NCBI GenBank assembly: GCA_002449585.1
Contig: DJXD01000136.1
Span: 10,632-67,676, forward strand
Direction of reading: 5' to 3'
Source of the DNA: Ruminococcus sp. UBA7013
GTDB lineage: Bacteria > Bacillota > Clostridia > Oscillospirales > Ruminococcaceae
Length of the DNA: 57,045 nucleotides
Notes under the pieces: model-generated
Told to the model about the DNA's origin: nothing
What the model saw: the letters and a program-made list of their open reading frames with translations, nothing else
Database searches by the model: none
Shown here: in pieces, positions 8,070 through 15,590 of the stretch
How the letters are laid out: each line of letters starts with the position of its first letter
Numbering within the stretch: position 1 is the stretch's first letter
Program-made: the position numbers and the translations under genes

Positions 8070-8098
8070 ATTCTATTATGATAACAATCTGTAATCAA
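8070..8098 (-). promoter_or_regulatory. Promoter of the internal-dockerin protein gene
   Basis: TTGATT (8093-8098), 17 bp, TAGAAT (8070-8075) on the minus strand, ~27 bp before the start codon region. Confidence 0.55.
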
Positions 8099-8196
8099 AA
8101 AGATTGGATATTTTTCCAAAAAAATTGAAATTTATGCATTTTGTATAAATTCAACGGCTAATATCTGTGCTAAATCATGATTTTTTACTAAAACTA

Positions 8197-8225
8197 TTGC
8201 ATTTATTCTGAAAACATGTTATAAT
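8197..8225 (+). promoter_or_regulatory. Promoter of the HD hydrolase gene
   Basis: TTGCAT (8197-8202), 17-bp spacer, TATAAT (8220-8225), followed by AAAGGAG and the ATG at 8258. Confidence 0.7.
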
Positions 8226-8257
8226 ACATAAAGACGTTTCAGAAAGGAGTCTTGCCA

Positions 8258-8854
8258 ATGACTGCGAAAGAGCAATTTATTCAGATATATCAAGATAAAA
8301 TTCATCGTCCCGGAGCGCAAAAACTACTTGATTATCTGATGGGAGAAAATAGTGATTTTTTTACTGCTCCATCAAGTTCCCGGTTTCACGGTGCTTATGA
8401 GGGCGGATTGGTACAGCATAGCCTGAATGTGTATCATTGTCTTGTGGATTATCTGGCAAGACCAAGGACAAAAGAATGCTATCGAATGGATTATTCAGAA
8501 GAAACGGTTGCACTTGTTTCTCTTTTGCATGATATATGCAAGTTAAATTTCTATGTAGTAGATTATAGAAATGCCAAAAATGCTCAGGGAGTATGGGAAA
8601 AAGTGCCGTTTTATAAAATTGATGATCGGCTTCCCTATGGACATGGTGAAAAATCGGTTTATATTATATCAAGTTACATGCGCCTGTCAAGGGAAGAAGC
8701 TTTTGCAATCCGGTATCATATGGGATTTTCCAATGCAGCCAATTCTGAACAGATTAATAATGTCGGCCGGGCGTTTGAGATGTTCCCCCTTGCGCTCGCT
8801 CTCAATGTTGCAGATATGGAAGCAAGTTATTTCCTTGAGGGAAGCATTCATTAA
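8258..8854 (+). CDS. HD-domain phosphohydrolase
   Basis: A 198-residue cytoplasmic protein with the HD-superfamily metal site. His is in LVQHSLNVYH, then LLHDICKL gives the His-Asp pair, and RYHMGF and NVADMEA give further ligands. Such proteins hydrolyse phosphate esters of nucleotides or RNA; the substrate cannot be told here. The start is ATG 8258, with AAAGGAG 8 nt upstream; a TTG two codons earlier is possible but badly spaced. The GH13 gene follows after 28 bp, so they may form one transcript. Confidence 0.8.
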   Translation: MTAKEQFIQIYQDKIHRPGAQKLLDYLMGENSDFFTAPSSSRFHGAYEGGLVQHSLNVYHCLVDYLARPRTKECYRMDYSEETVALVSLLHDICKLNFYVVDYRNAKNAQGVWEKVPFYKIDDRLPYGHGEKSVYIISSYMRLSREEAFAIRYHMGFSNAANSEQINNVGRAFEMFPLALALNVADMEASYFLEGSIH

Positions 8855-8882
8855 ATCACAATAAGAAAGAGGTTATTTTTAT

Positions 8883-10472
8883 ATGAACTGGTACGAAAAC
8901 GCAATTATTTATCATATTTATCCGCTGGGATTCTGCGGCGCACCTAAGACAAACGAAGGCGGCGAACCCGTCAGAAGATTGGAAAAAATTCTTGACTGGA
9001 TTCCTCATTTCCTGGAAATGAATGTGGATGCTGTTTATTTCAGCCCCATTTTTGAATCTGTGGAACATGGCTATGATACGATTGATTATAAAATGATTGA
9101 TCGCCGTCTTGGTGATAATGAGATGTTTAAGCATATCTGCGAAGAACTTCATAAAAATGGCATTCATGTGATTCTTGACGGTGTATTCAATCACGTTGGC
9201 CGGAAATTCTGGGCTTTCACAGATATTCAGGAAAAAGGACAGAATTCCCAATATTGCAGCTGGTTTCAAAATCTGAATTTCGGCGGCCAGTCCCCTTGCG
9301 GTGATCCTTTCTGGTATGAAGGATGGAATGGACATTATAATTTAGTGAAATTAAATCTGCAAAATCCCGATGTTTGCAATTATCTGCTGGATGCTGTCGG
9401 CTACTGGATGGATGAATTTAAGATTGATGGTATTCGATTTGATGCCGCTGATTGTATTGATTTTAATTTCTTTAAGAGAATCCGGACATTCTGTAAAAGC
9501 AGAAATCCTGAATTCTGGCTGATGGGTGAAATCATTCATGGAGATTATAACAGATGGGCTAACCCGGAAATGCTGGATTCTGTTACAAATTATGAATGCT
9601 TCAAAGGCATATGGTCATCTCATAATTCTAAAAATTATTTTGAAATTGATTATTCGATTAATAGACAATCCGGCGCAAATGGCGGTATTTATAGAAATAT
9701 CAAGTTATATAATTTTGTAGATAATCATGATGTGGATCGTCTTGCAAGCAAGCTGGAAAGACCAGAATATCTGAATACTTGCTATACGCTGTTATATACC
9801 ATGCCCGGCATTCCCTCTATTTATTATGGCAGTGAATACGGTATCAAAGGCGCAAAGCGTGACGGCTGGGATGATTCTCCCATGAGACCCTGTCTTGATC
9901 TTGATGATATGAAAAATGAGAATATGGAGCTCTATCGGCATATTGTCAAGTTAGGCCGTATTTATAGGGCATATCCTGCACTCAGAACAGGAAATTATAA
10001 CAGATATCAGATCACAAACAGACAGTTATTATTTGCAAAAGAACTGGAAGGCCAGGTTGTATATGTCGCACTGAATCTGGATGATAATGCCTATGATATG
10101 CAGTTTGGCACGCATTATGCTGCATTGGTCGATGTTCTGAATGGAAAGCCGGTTCGTGTGGAAAATGGAAATGCCTATATTCATGTAGAGCCGCATTCTT
10201 CTATGATCATTGTGAATGATGATATTGTCAACAATCAGCCCAAAGAAAAGCCTGAACCTGTTGCAGAGCCGAAAGAAATCAAGGCAGGCCAGAAATATGA
10301 ACATTTCAAAGGTGGTATTTATACAGTCACCGCTATTGCAACTAATAGTGAAACACTGGAAGAGATGGTTATTTATACAAGTGATGCAGATGGAAGCGTA
10401 TGGGCAAGACCCAAATCTATGTTTATGGATACTGTAGGAGAGAAAGAACGTTTCCGCCTGCTGGAAGATTGA
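8883..10472 (+). CDS. Cytoplasmic GH13 alpha-amylase-family enzyme fused to DUF1653
   Basis: A 529-residue protein. Residues 1-~445 form a GH13 TIM barrel: YHIYPLGF (strand 1), DGVFNHVG, DGIRFDAADCIDF (nucleophile Asp), GEIIHGDYNRW (acid Glu) and FVDNHDVDRLAS (third acidic residue), followed by a beta C-domain. Residues ~465-529 match DUF1653 (GQKYEHFKGGIYTV, ATNSETLEEMVIY, VWARPKSMF). No signal peptide, so it acts on intracellular alpha-glucans or oligosaccharides, such as maltodextrin taken up by the cell or glycogen. A strong hairpin terminator follows. The fusion with DUF1653, usually a small stand-alone protein, is unusual. Confidence 0.9.
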   Translation: MNWYENAIIYHIYPLGFCGAPKTNEGGEPVRRLEKILDWIPHFLEMNVDAVYFSPIFESVEHGYDTIDYKMIDRRLGDNEMFKHICEELHKNGIHVILDGVFNHVGRKFWAFTDIQEKGQNSQYCSWFQNLNFGGQSPCGDPFWYEGWNGHYNLVKLNLQNPDVCNYLLDAVGYWMDEFKIDGIRFDAADCIDFNFFKRIRTFCKSRNPEFWLMGEIIHGDYNRWANPEMLDSVTNYECFKGIWSSHNSKNYFEIDYSINRQSGANGGIYRNIKLYNFVDNHDVDRLASKLERPEYLNTCYTLLYTMPGIPSIYYGSEYGIKGAKRDGWDDSPMRPCLDLDDMKNENMELYRHIVKLGRIYRAYPALRTGNYNRYQITNRQLLFAKELEGQVVYVALNLDDNAYDMQFGTHYAALVDVLNGKPVRVENGNAYIHVEPHSSMIIVNDDIVNNQPKEKPEPVAEPKEIKAGQKYEHFKGGIYTVTAIATNSETLEEMVIYTSDADGSVWARPKSMFMDTVGEKERFRLLED

Positions 10473-10503
10473 ACAAAGCTTACCCCCTTATTACACCTTT
10501 CAT

Positions 10504-10546
10504 AACAGAAACCCCCATGTCATGCGACATGGGGATTTCTGTTTTT
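10504..10546 (+). terminator. Long-stem terminator after the GH13 gene
   Basis: AACAGAAA-C-CCCCATGTC pairs with GACATGGGG-A-TTTCTGTT (17 bp with one mismatch, four-base loop), ending in a T-rich run. The end of the minus-strand micropeptide gene overlaps it, so it is likely shared. Confidence 0.9.
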
Positions 10547-10634
10547 ATTCTGTCTCTGTGTTCTGATGCTCAGAATGATCCTGATTTGTCTGATTGCTAG
10601 GGGCATTCTGATGCTGTTTCTTTTTTTTGCTCAT
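10545..10634 (-). CDS. 29-residue Lys/Gln/His-rich micropeptide
   Basis: ATG at 10634 with CAGGAG about 9 nt upstream opens a 29-codon frame, beginning MSKKKKQHQ and ending EHQNTETE. The peptide is highly charged, with a basic head and an acidic, Gln/Asn-rich tail. It lies 84 bp after the anti-sigma-like gene on the same strand and may be its last cistron. It is too short for homology by eye, and the coding call rests on the ribosome-binding site and the sensible end at the shared terminator. Confidence 0.4.
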   Translation of the reverse strand: MSKKKKQHQNAPSNQTNQDHSEHQNTETE

Positions 10635-10662
10635 GATAAAAATCTCCTGTTTCTCTGAAATC

Positions 10663-10680
10663 TGCCGGATAGCTCCGGCA
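10663..10680 (-). other. Short stem-loop between anti-sigma gene and micropeptide
   Basis: TGCCGGA and TCCGGCA pair (7 bp, four-base loop). There is no T-run on the minus strand, so it is more likely a processing or stability element than a terminator. Confidence 0.4.
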
Positions 10681-10717
10681 AAGATAGTATGCGCAAAGAT
10701 GATAAAATCATACAATA

Positions 10718-11068
10718 TCAGTCTTCTTTCAATATGGCAGTTTCTTCCGTTGTTTCTTCTGTTGTTTCTCCGCTTCCGGCATCATAAGCGTATTCTGTCG
10801 GGACGGTAGATTTTGGATTCAGAGGATTTTTATGCTGTTCCAGAATGCCCCACGTGGAAACGCTGATGAATAAGCCCAATACTGCACCTGCGGCAACAAA
10901 TCCCAGATATTTCCCAAATGAAAAACGAGGTGCTTCTTCTACGTCAAAGATTTCTGTTATAGTATCCTCTTCATTCAGATCCATGTGATATAATTTCTGT
11001 TTGAGCCGTTCAGTCATGTCATCAGAAACATGAAGCTGATCATAGGCATGTTTAATTTCTTTTCTCAT
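10718..11068 (-). CDS. Single-pass membrane protein, probable anti-sigma factor
   Basis: A 116-residue protein with a soluble N-terminal ~53 residues (DQLHVSDDMTERLKQKLYHM), a membrane helix (~54-73, YLGFVAAGAVLGLFISVSTW) and a short Thr/Glu-rich outer tail (ETTEETTEET). It starts 3 nt after the ECF sigma gene, the usual place for the cognate anti-sigma factor. The predicted N-in topology would hold the sigma factor at the membrane. No zinc-binding HxxxCxxC motif is seen, so it is not a classical ZAS protein. Confidence 0.65.
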   Translation of the reverse strand: MRKEIKHAYDQLHVSDDMTERLKQKLYHMDLNEEDTITEIFDVEEAPRFSFGKYLGFVAAGAVLGLFISVSTWGILEQHKNPLNPKSTVPTEYAYDAGSGETTEETTEETAILKED

Positions 11069-11071
11069 GAT

Positions 11072-11590
11072 TCAGCCCTCCAGTTTTTTTCTGAGCTTGC
11101 GTCTAGCTCTTGTCATCTGCTGAGAAACAGCAGATTCTGATTGTGCAGTAATATCAGCGATTTCTTTTACACTATAATTTTCATAATAATATAAATAAAT
11201 TACAATTCTGTATTTTTCCGGCAGGCTCATGACTGCCTGCAATACTTCTGAATCTTGTTCATTTGTGATGGGCTGGGGCAATGCATCCAGATCAAAATCT
11301 GTGCGCCTGCATTTCCAGGCACTTCTGAGAAGATTTTTTCCTTCATTGATCGTCACACGCAAAAACCAGGCTTTTTCATGTGCATCAGATTGGAATACTG
11401 GATGCAAGCAAAAATATTTAAAAAATACTTCCTGTAAAATATCTTCTGCATCAGCATGATTTGTGACAAGGGTCAGAGCGGTTCTATAGATCATATCTTT
11501 ATATTTATCAATAATTGTAAAAGAAGACATTTGGATTTCAGGTCTGTTTCTGATCATGTCAGATTTTTCTGTTTCCTGTAGTGAAAGCAC
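11072..11590 (-). CDS. ECF-family RNA polymerase sigma factor
   Basis: A 172-residue sigma-70 family protein. Region 2 shows DMIYRTALTLVTNHADAEDI-LQEVFFKYF and the -10-melting WFLRVTINEGKNLLR. Region 4 shows LPEKYRIVIYLYYYENYSVKEIA and the HTH AQSESAVSQQMTRARRKLR. The start is set at GTG 11590, six or seven nt after a GGGGGG Shine-Dalgarno; a longer ATG frame from 11620 has none. It directs RNA polymerase to a small regulon, probably under the control of the membrane protein encoded next. Confidence 0.9.
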   Translation of the reverse strand: MLSLQETEKSDMIRNRPEIQMSSFTIIDKYKDMIYRTALTLVTNHADAEDILQEVFFKYFCLHPVFQSDAHEKAWFLRVTINEGKNLLRSAWKCRRTDFDLDALPQPITNEQDSEVLQAVMSLPEKYRIVIYLYYYENYSVKEIADITAQSESAVSQQMTRARRKLRKKLEG

Positions 11591-11717
11591 AATGATCCCC
11601 CCTTTATGATATATACACATCAGGGGAGGTATTTCTGACGGGTTTTTAAATTTTCGTCAATATGACTATTTTTATGCTCTGAATTTATCAATTTTACTGA
11701 AATCATGCATAAACGGG

Positions 11718-11746
11718 TTGACTTTTTTAAAAAGCTATGTTATAAT
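11718..11746 (+). promoter_or_regulatory. Promoter of the c-di-GMP gene pair
   Basis: TTGACT (11718-11723), 17 bp, TATAAT (11741-11746). Just downstream, TATCAA-TC-TTGATA (11756-11769) is a small inverted repeat at the transcript start that could be an operator. Confidence 0.8.
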
Positions 11747-11808
11747 AAAGAGAGGTATCAATCTTGATATTGACAGTATGAAATGAACATCACGGAGGAT
11801 TGAAAAAC

Positions 11809-13563
11809 ATGAGACAATTTCAATTTATTTATCGAAATCCGGACGAATTCCGGAATGAGTTGGTTAAAATTTCACAATGGCAGAAAAACCGCATTACAGC
11901 TTATACAATATTTCATGTATTTTCAGAATCTCTGAATCAGGAAAATCTGCGTGAAATCTGTCAGATTATTGAACAGGAAACGCCGGAAGCGTTATATATG
12001 GGATGTTCTACAAATGGGAATATCATAGAAGGCCGTGCCTGTGAAAAGATAGTAATCATCTGTAATGTGCTGGAATATCCTTCTACACAGGCGGAAATGA
12101 TTCAGCTGCCGTTGACATCTGAAACTGTGTATGATACGATAGAGAGATTAAAAAATATGGTCGCTCAGAGAGAATGGGTCAAATCTGTTGAAATGCTTGT
12201 CACAATCCGGGGGATGTCTATGACAGAATTCTGTGATGGTCTGACAGAACTCCCCGAAAAAATCGAAGTTTTCGGCGGCGGCGCATTTAGTGAGGATATG
12301 CAGAATGAAGCATGTGTTTTTTCGAAGGGCTATGATTGTTCAGATTCTTCCGTTGTGTTCCTGCTGATGGGCGGAAAAGATTTTCATATCACAACAACAC
12401 ATATCACAGGCTGGAAGCCTTTAGGGAAAAAATTTCATGTCAATCGCTCAAAAGGCAGTGTTTTATATGAACTGGATGGAAAACCTGCTTATGATGTATA
12501 TTATAGATACCTGAATATTCGCAATGATGAGCATTTTTTCAGTAATACACTTGAATTTCCGTTCTTTTATGAGCATCATGGGATCAATATTTTAAGAGCC
12601 CCCATTGCCAGCAATTCTGATGGCTCTCTTCAAATGACGGCTAATATTGATGAAAATGTGATTGCTCGCATGGCTTATGGTGATCCTTGGACGATTTTAC
12701 AGAATATCCGGGAAGGTGGCCATCATATCCGGGAATTTCATCCTGATGCCATTCGGGTATATTCCTGCGCAGCAAGGAAAACATTCTGGGGCATAAATGA
12801 GATCAGCAAGGAAACGTTGCCTTTCCAGTCGATTGCGCCGACATCAGGATTTTACACATCAGGCGAATTCCTCCGGACAAATGGTTATGTGAATCAGCAT
12901 AATGTGACATTGGTCATTGCGGCTATGCGTGAGGGAAATCCTGTAATATCTAATAATCAATTTGAAATGGATGAAGAGCATTTCTCTGGAAAAGTTTCTA
13001 TGATCAATCGGCTTGCTACTTTTATTGAAGCCGCTACGGAAGAATTAGAAGAAGCGAATCGAAAACTAGAATTCATGGCTATTTCTGATGGCCTGACGCA
13101 GTTATATAATCGCCGTGAAATTGAACGGCGGATCAAGGAAGAATTGGAAGAATGCGCACAGCATCCGGATCAGGCAATATGCTTGATTATGATAGATATT
13201 GATAATTTCAAGCAAGTCAATGATGTTTATGGTCATAAAGAAGGTGATAATGTGATTATCGGACTTTCTACGATGCTGAGAAATGGCATTCAGGAACATA
13301 ATCCGGATGCCAGTGCCGGAAGATGGGGCGGAGAGGAATTTATGCTTTTACTTCCGTATTCTCTGGAATATGCCCAAAAAGCCGCCGAAGATATTAGAAA
13401 AGATTTCTCCGAAATGACATTTGAACAAGCAGGACACAGAACGATCAGCGTCGGTGTGACAGCCTTCATTCCCGGAGAGGATAGTGATGCTTTCTGTATC
13501 CGGGTGGATAAGGCACTGTATGAAGCCAAGCGCACAGGAAAAAACAAAGTTGTGATTTTGTAA
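11809..13563 (+). CDS. FIST-sensor diguanylate cyclase
   Basis: A 584-residue soluble protein. Residues ~1-400 match the FIST N and C sensory domains (EALYMGCSTNGNI, EVFGGGAFSED, SIAPTSGFYTSGEF), a module thought to bind small ligands. A short coiled linker (ATEELEEANRKLEFMA) leads to a GGDEF domain (~425-584) with an intact signature, RWGGEEF (505-511). The product signal c-di-GMP is therefore likely made. The inhibitory RxxD I-site five residues before the signature is absent (NPDA). Start at ATG 11809, 10 nt after GGAGG; a TTG at 11800 is too close. It is followed 24 bp later by a phosphodiesterase-type protein. Confidence 0.9.
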   Translation: MRQFQFIYRNPDEFRNELVKISQWQKNRITAYTIFHVFSESLNQENLREICQIIEQETPEALYMGCSTNGNIIEGRACEKIVIICNVLEYPSTQAEMIQLPLTSETVYDTIERLKNMVAQREWVKSVEMLVTIRGMSMTEFCDGLTELPEKIEVFGGGAFSEDMQNEACVFSKGYDCSDSSVVFLLMGGKDFHITTTHITGWKPLGKKFHVNRSKGSVLYELDGKPAYDVYYRYLNIRNDEHFFSNTLEFPFFYEHHGINILRAPIASNSDGSLQMTANIDENVIARMAYGDPWTILQNIREGGHHIREFHPDAIRVYSCAARKTFWGINEISKETLPFQSIAPTSGFYTSGEFLRTNGYVNQHNVTLVIAAMREGNPVISNNQFEMDEEHFSGKVSMINRLATFIEAATEELEEANRKLEFMAISDGLTQLYNRREIERRIKEELEECAQHPDQAICLIMIDIDNFKQVNDVYGHKEGDNVIIGLSTMLRNGIQEHNPDASAGRWGGEEFMLLLPYSLEYAQKAAEDIRKDFSEMTFEQAGHRTISVGVTAFIPGEDSDAFCIRVDKALYEAKRTGKNKVVIL

Positions 13564-13587
13564 GGATGACATGATTGGAGGGAATAT

Positions 13588-15261
13588 ATGATGAATACCC
13601 AAAGACGGAAAAAACTGGATGCCTTATTTGAAGCTTTTTCTGTGATTGCTGACGGCAGTTATGTATATCTGTGTGATATGAAGGAAGATTATTCCCGCTG
13701 GTCACAAAATGCTGTAGATTTTTTTAATCTGCCGGGCGAATATATGCACAATGCAGGAGCGATCTGGGAGGAGCATGTGCATCCAGAAGATAGAAATTCT
13801 TACCGGAAAAGTATTGATAATATTTTTTCCGGTGCAGATGGCGGTCATGATATGCAGTATCGTGCATTAGCACGTGATGGCACTTATGCAGTTTGCACCT
13901 GCCGAGGGGTTGTCCTGTATGATGATGAGGGCAATCCGGAATATTTCGGCGGAGCAATCAAGAATCATGGCTTGATGAGCTATATTGACGCAGTCACAGG
14001 CATGAGAAGCCTTTACGGATTTTTTGATGATTTGCAGATGCTGTTCTGGAAACATCAGAAAAGTTCTGTTTTGCTGACAGGGATCAGCGGCTTTTCAGAT
14101 ATTAATGATATTTATGGCTATACATTCGGAAATCGTGTTTTGCAAAAATTAGGGTCTCTGCTGAAAGATGCCTTTGCCAATAAAGGCGCATTATATCGCA
14201 TGGATGGAACAAAATTTGCAATTATCAGTCATGACCTGCTTCCGGAACAGATGAGCGAAATTTATAAAAATCTGAAATCTCAAGTTTCTCATGATTTCTA
14301 TGTCAATGATGAACATGTCAGCATTTCCCTGAATGCCGGTATTGTCCGGGTGGATAGCTTTGATATTAGCAATGAAACAGTATATTCCTGTTTGAAATAT
14401 GCTTATTATGAATCCAAAAGCCGGCGACTGGGAGAAGCTGTGATATTTGAAGATGCGCTCAGTGATGATAATCGACAGCTGATCGAAAAACTGAATGTGA
14501 TTCGAAACAGTGTTTCCGAAAACTGCAAAGGATTTTACTTATGTTACCAGCCTATTATGGATGCGAATACAGAGCATCTCAAAGGGATGGAGGCTCTTAT
14601 CCGTTGGAAAAATGATTTATATGGCACAATTCCGCCGATTCAGTTTATTCCGGTACTGGAACAAGATCCGCTATTTCCGGAGCTGGGGAAATGGATTTTA
14701 CAGCAGGCTATGGAAGATGGCAAGCTGATGCTAGAAAAATATCCGGATTTTATCATGAATGTGAATTTATCTTATGCACAGCTGGAACAAAGTGATTTTG
14801 TCTCTACTGTATTACAATTATTAAATCAAACAGGGTTTCCTCCGCAGAATCTGTGTCTTGAAATTACAGAAAGATGCCGATTATTGGACATGTCATTATT
14901 AAAGAAAATGTTTAAGACATTCCGGGAGCATGGAATCCGGATTGCTTTGGATGATTTCGGAACGGGGTTTTCCTCTTTGGGAGTTCTTCGAGAGCTTACA
15001 GTGGATACTGTCAAGATTGACAGGGAATATGTCAAGAATGTGGAACAGAGTGCTTCTGATCAGCATACAGTAGAATTTATATCCAATCTGGCAGATGCTT
15101 TTTCAGCAGAAGTTTGTGTAGAAGGCGTTGAAACTGCACAGATGCGTGATTTTCTCCGACGTTATGGCGTAAACAGCTTACAGGGCTATTTCTATTCTAA
15201 ACCGATCCCAATGGAGCAGTTTGTTGAAAAATATATCCGTGAACATCAGGAAACTGCTTAA
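13588..15261 (+). CDS. PAS-GGDEF-EAL protein, probable c-di-GMP phosphodiesterase
   Basis: A 557-residue cytoplasmic protein with an N-terminal PAS-like sensor (~15-130). It continues with a degenerate GGDEF domain (~140-290; signature reads DGTKF at 206-210) and an EAL domain (~305-557). EAL catalytic residues are all present: EALIRW (335-340), NVNLSYAQL, LCLEITE, LDDFGTG, VKIDREYV and VEGVET. It should therefore hydrolyse c-di-GMP, with the dead GGDEF perhaps binding GTP to regulate it. It shares a transcript with the cyclase upstream (24-bp gap, GGAGGG site), giving make and break functions in one operon. Confidence 0.9.
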   Translation: MMNTQRRKKLDALFEAFSVIADGSYVYLCDMKEDYSRWSQNAVDFFNLPGEYMHNAGAIWEEHVHPEDRNSYRKSIDNIFSGADGGHDMQYRALARDGTYAVCTCRGVVLYDDEGNPEYFGGAIKNHGLMSYIDAVTGMRSLYGFFDDLQMLFWKHQKSSVLLTGISGFSDINDIYGYTFGNRVLQKLGSLLKDAFANKGALYRMDGTKFAIISHDLLPEQMSEIYKNLKSQVSHDFYVNDEHVSISLNAGIVRVDSFDISNETVYSCLKYAYYESKSRRLGEAVIFEDALSDDNRQLIEKLNVIRNSVSENCKGFYLCYQPIMDANTEHLKGMEALIRWKNDLYGTIPPIQFIPVLEQDPLFPELGKWILQQAMEDGKLMLEKYPDFIMNVNLSYAQLEQSDFVSTVLQLLNQTGFPPQNLCLEITERCRLLDMSLLKKMFKTFREHGIRIALDDFGTGFSSLGVLRELTVDTVKIDREYVKNVEQSASDQHTVEFISNLADAFSAEVCVEGVETAQMRDFLRRYGVNSLQGYFYSKPIPMEQFVEKYIREHQETA

Positions 15262-15269
15262 TTAATAAG

Positions 15270-15298
15270 ATCCCTTGTGAAAGCAAGGGATTTTTTTT
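15270..15298 (+). terminator. Terminator of the c-di-GMP operon
   Basis: ATCCCTTG and CAAGGGAT form an 8-bp stem with a six-base loop, then eight T. Confidence 0.9.
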
Positions 15299-15342
15299 GA
15301 TCTAATCATAAATACAATTGTATACAAAAGCATACAAAAGAT

Positions 15343-15426
15343 ACAGAGACAGAAACAGATACAGAAACAAAAACAGATACAGATACAGAGACAAAAACAG
15401 ATACAGAGACAGATACAGATACAGAT
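15343..15426 (+). repeat. Hexanucleotide tandem array, 14 units of ACARAD
   Basis: Fourteen consecutive six-base units of ACAGAT, ACAGAG, ACAGAA or ACAAAA (84 bp), with no spacer, lying between two terminators. Because the unit is two codons long, frames across it stay open by chance. Such arrays change length by slippage. Confidence 0.9.
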
Positions 15427-15450
15427 ATATCAGGGGAAGTATCCCCCGAA

Positions 15451-15477
15451 CCCCCTCTTGTGAGGGAGATTTTTTTT
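15451..15477 (+). terminator. Terminator-like hairpin after the hexamer array
   Basis: CCCTC-TTGT-GAGGG stem followed by AGA and eight T. A second small hairpin (GGGGAAGTATCCCC) precedes it. It would end any transcript crossing the hexamer array before the transporter operon. Confidence 0.6.
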
Positions 15478-15497
15478 ATAAAATTTTTGTAATTCTA

Positions 15498-15526
15498 TTG
15501 ACATGTGCCATGAAATATGCTATAAT
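15498..15526 (+). promoter_or_regulatory. Consensus promoter of the metal transporter operon
   Basis: TTGACA (15498-15503), 17-bp spacer, TATAAT (15521-15526), both perfect. Confidence 0.85.
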
Positions 15527-15545
15527 ACAATAAGTAATCTAAAAC

Positions 15546-15560
15546 TGAAAATGATTTTCA
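15546..15560 (+). promoter_or_regulatory. Fur-family operator (7-1-7 box)
   Basis: TGAAAAT-G-ATTTTCA is a perfect 7-1-7 inverted repeat, the form used by Fur/Zur/PerR repressors. It lies about 20 bp after the -10 box, where a bound repressor would block transcription. The controlled genes are a ZnuABC-type uptake system, so Zur or a Fur paralogue is the likely reader. Confidence 0.75.
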
Positions 15561-15590
15561 TTTTTTACGAGTACAGGAGGATTTGATTTT

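Noticed and set aside
11756..11769. TATCAA-TC-TTGATA as a firm operator
   Set aside because: The repeat is short and AT-rich and occurs readily by chance; it is mentioned only with the promoter.
15318..15533. Open frame of 71 codons rich in Arg and Tyr
   Set aside because: It is the hexamer array read in one frame, has no ribosome-binding site, and runs into a terminator and the metal operon promoter.
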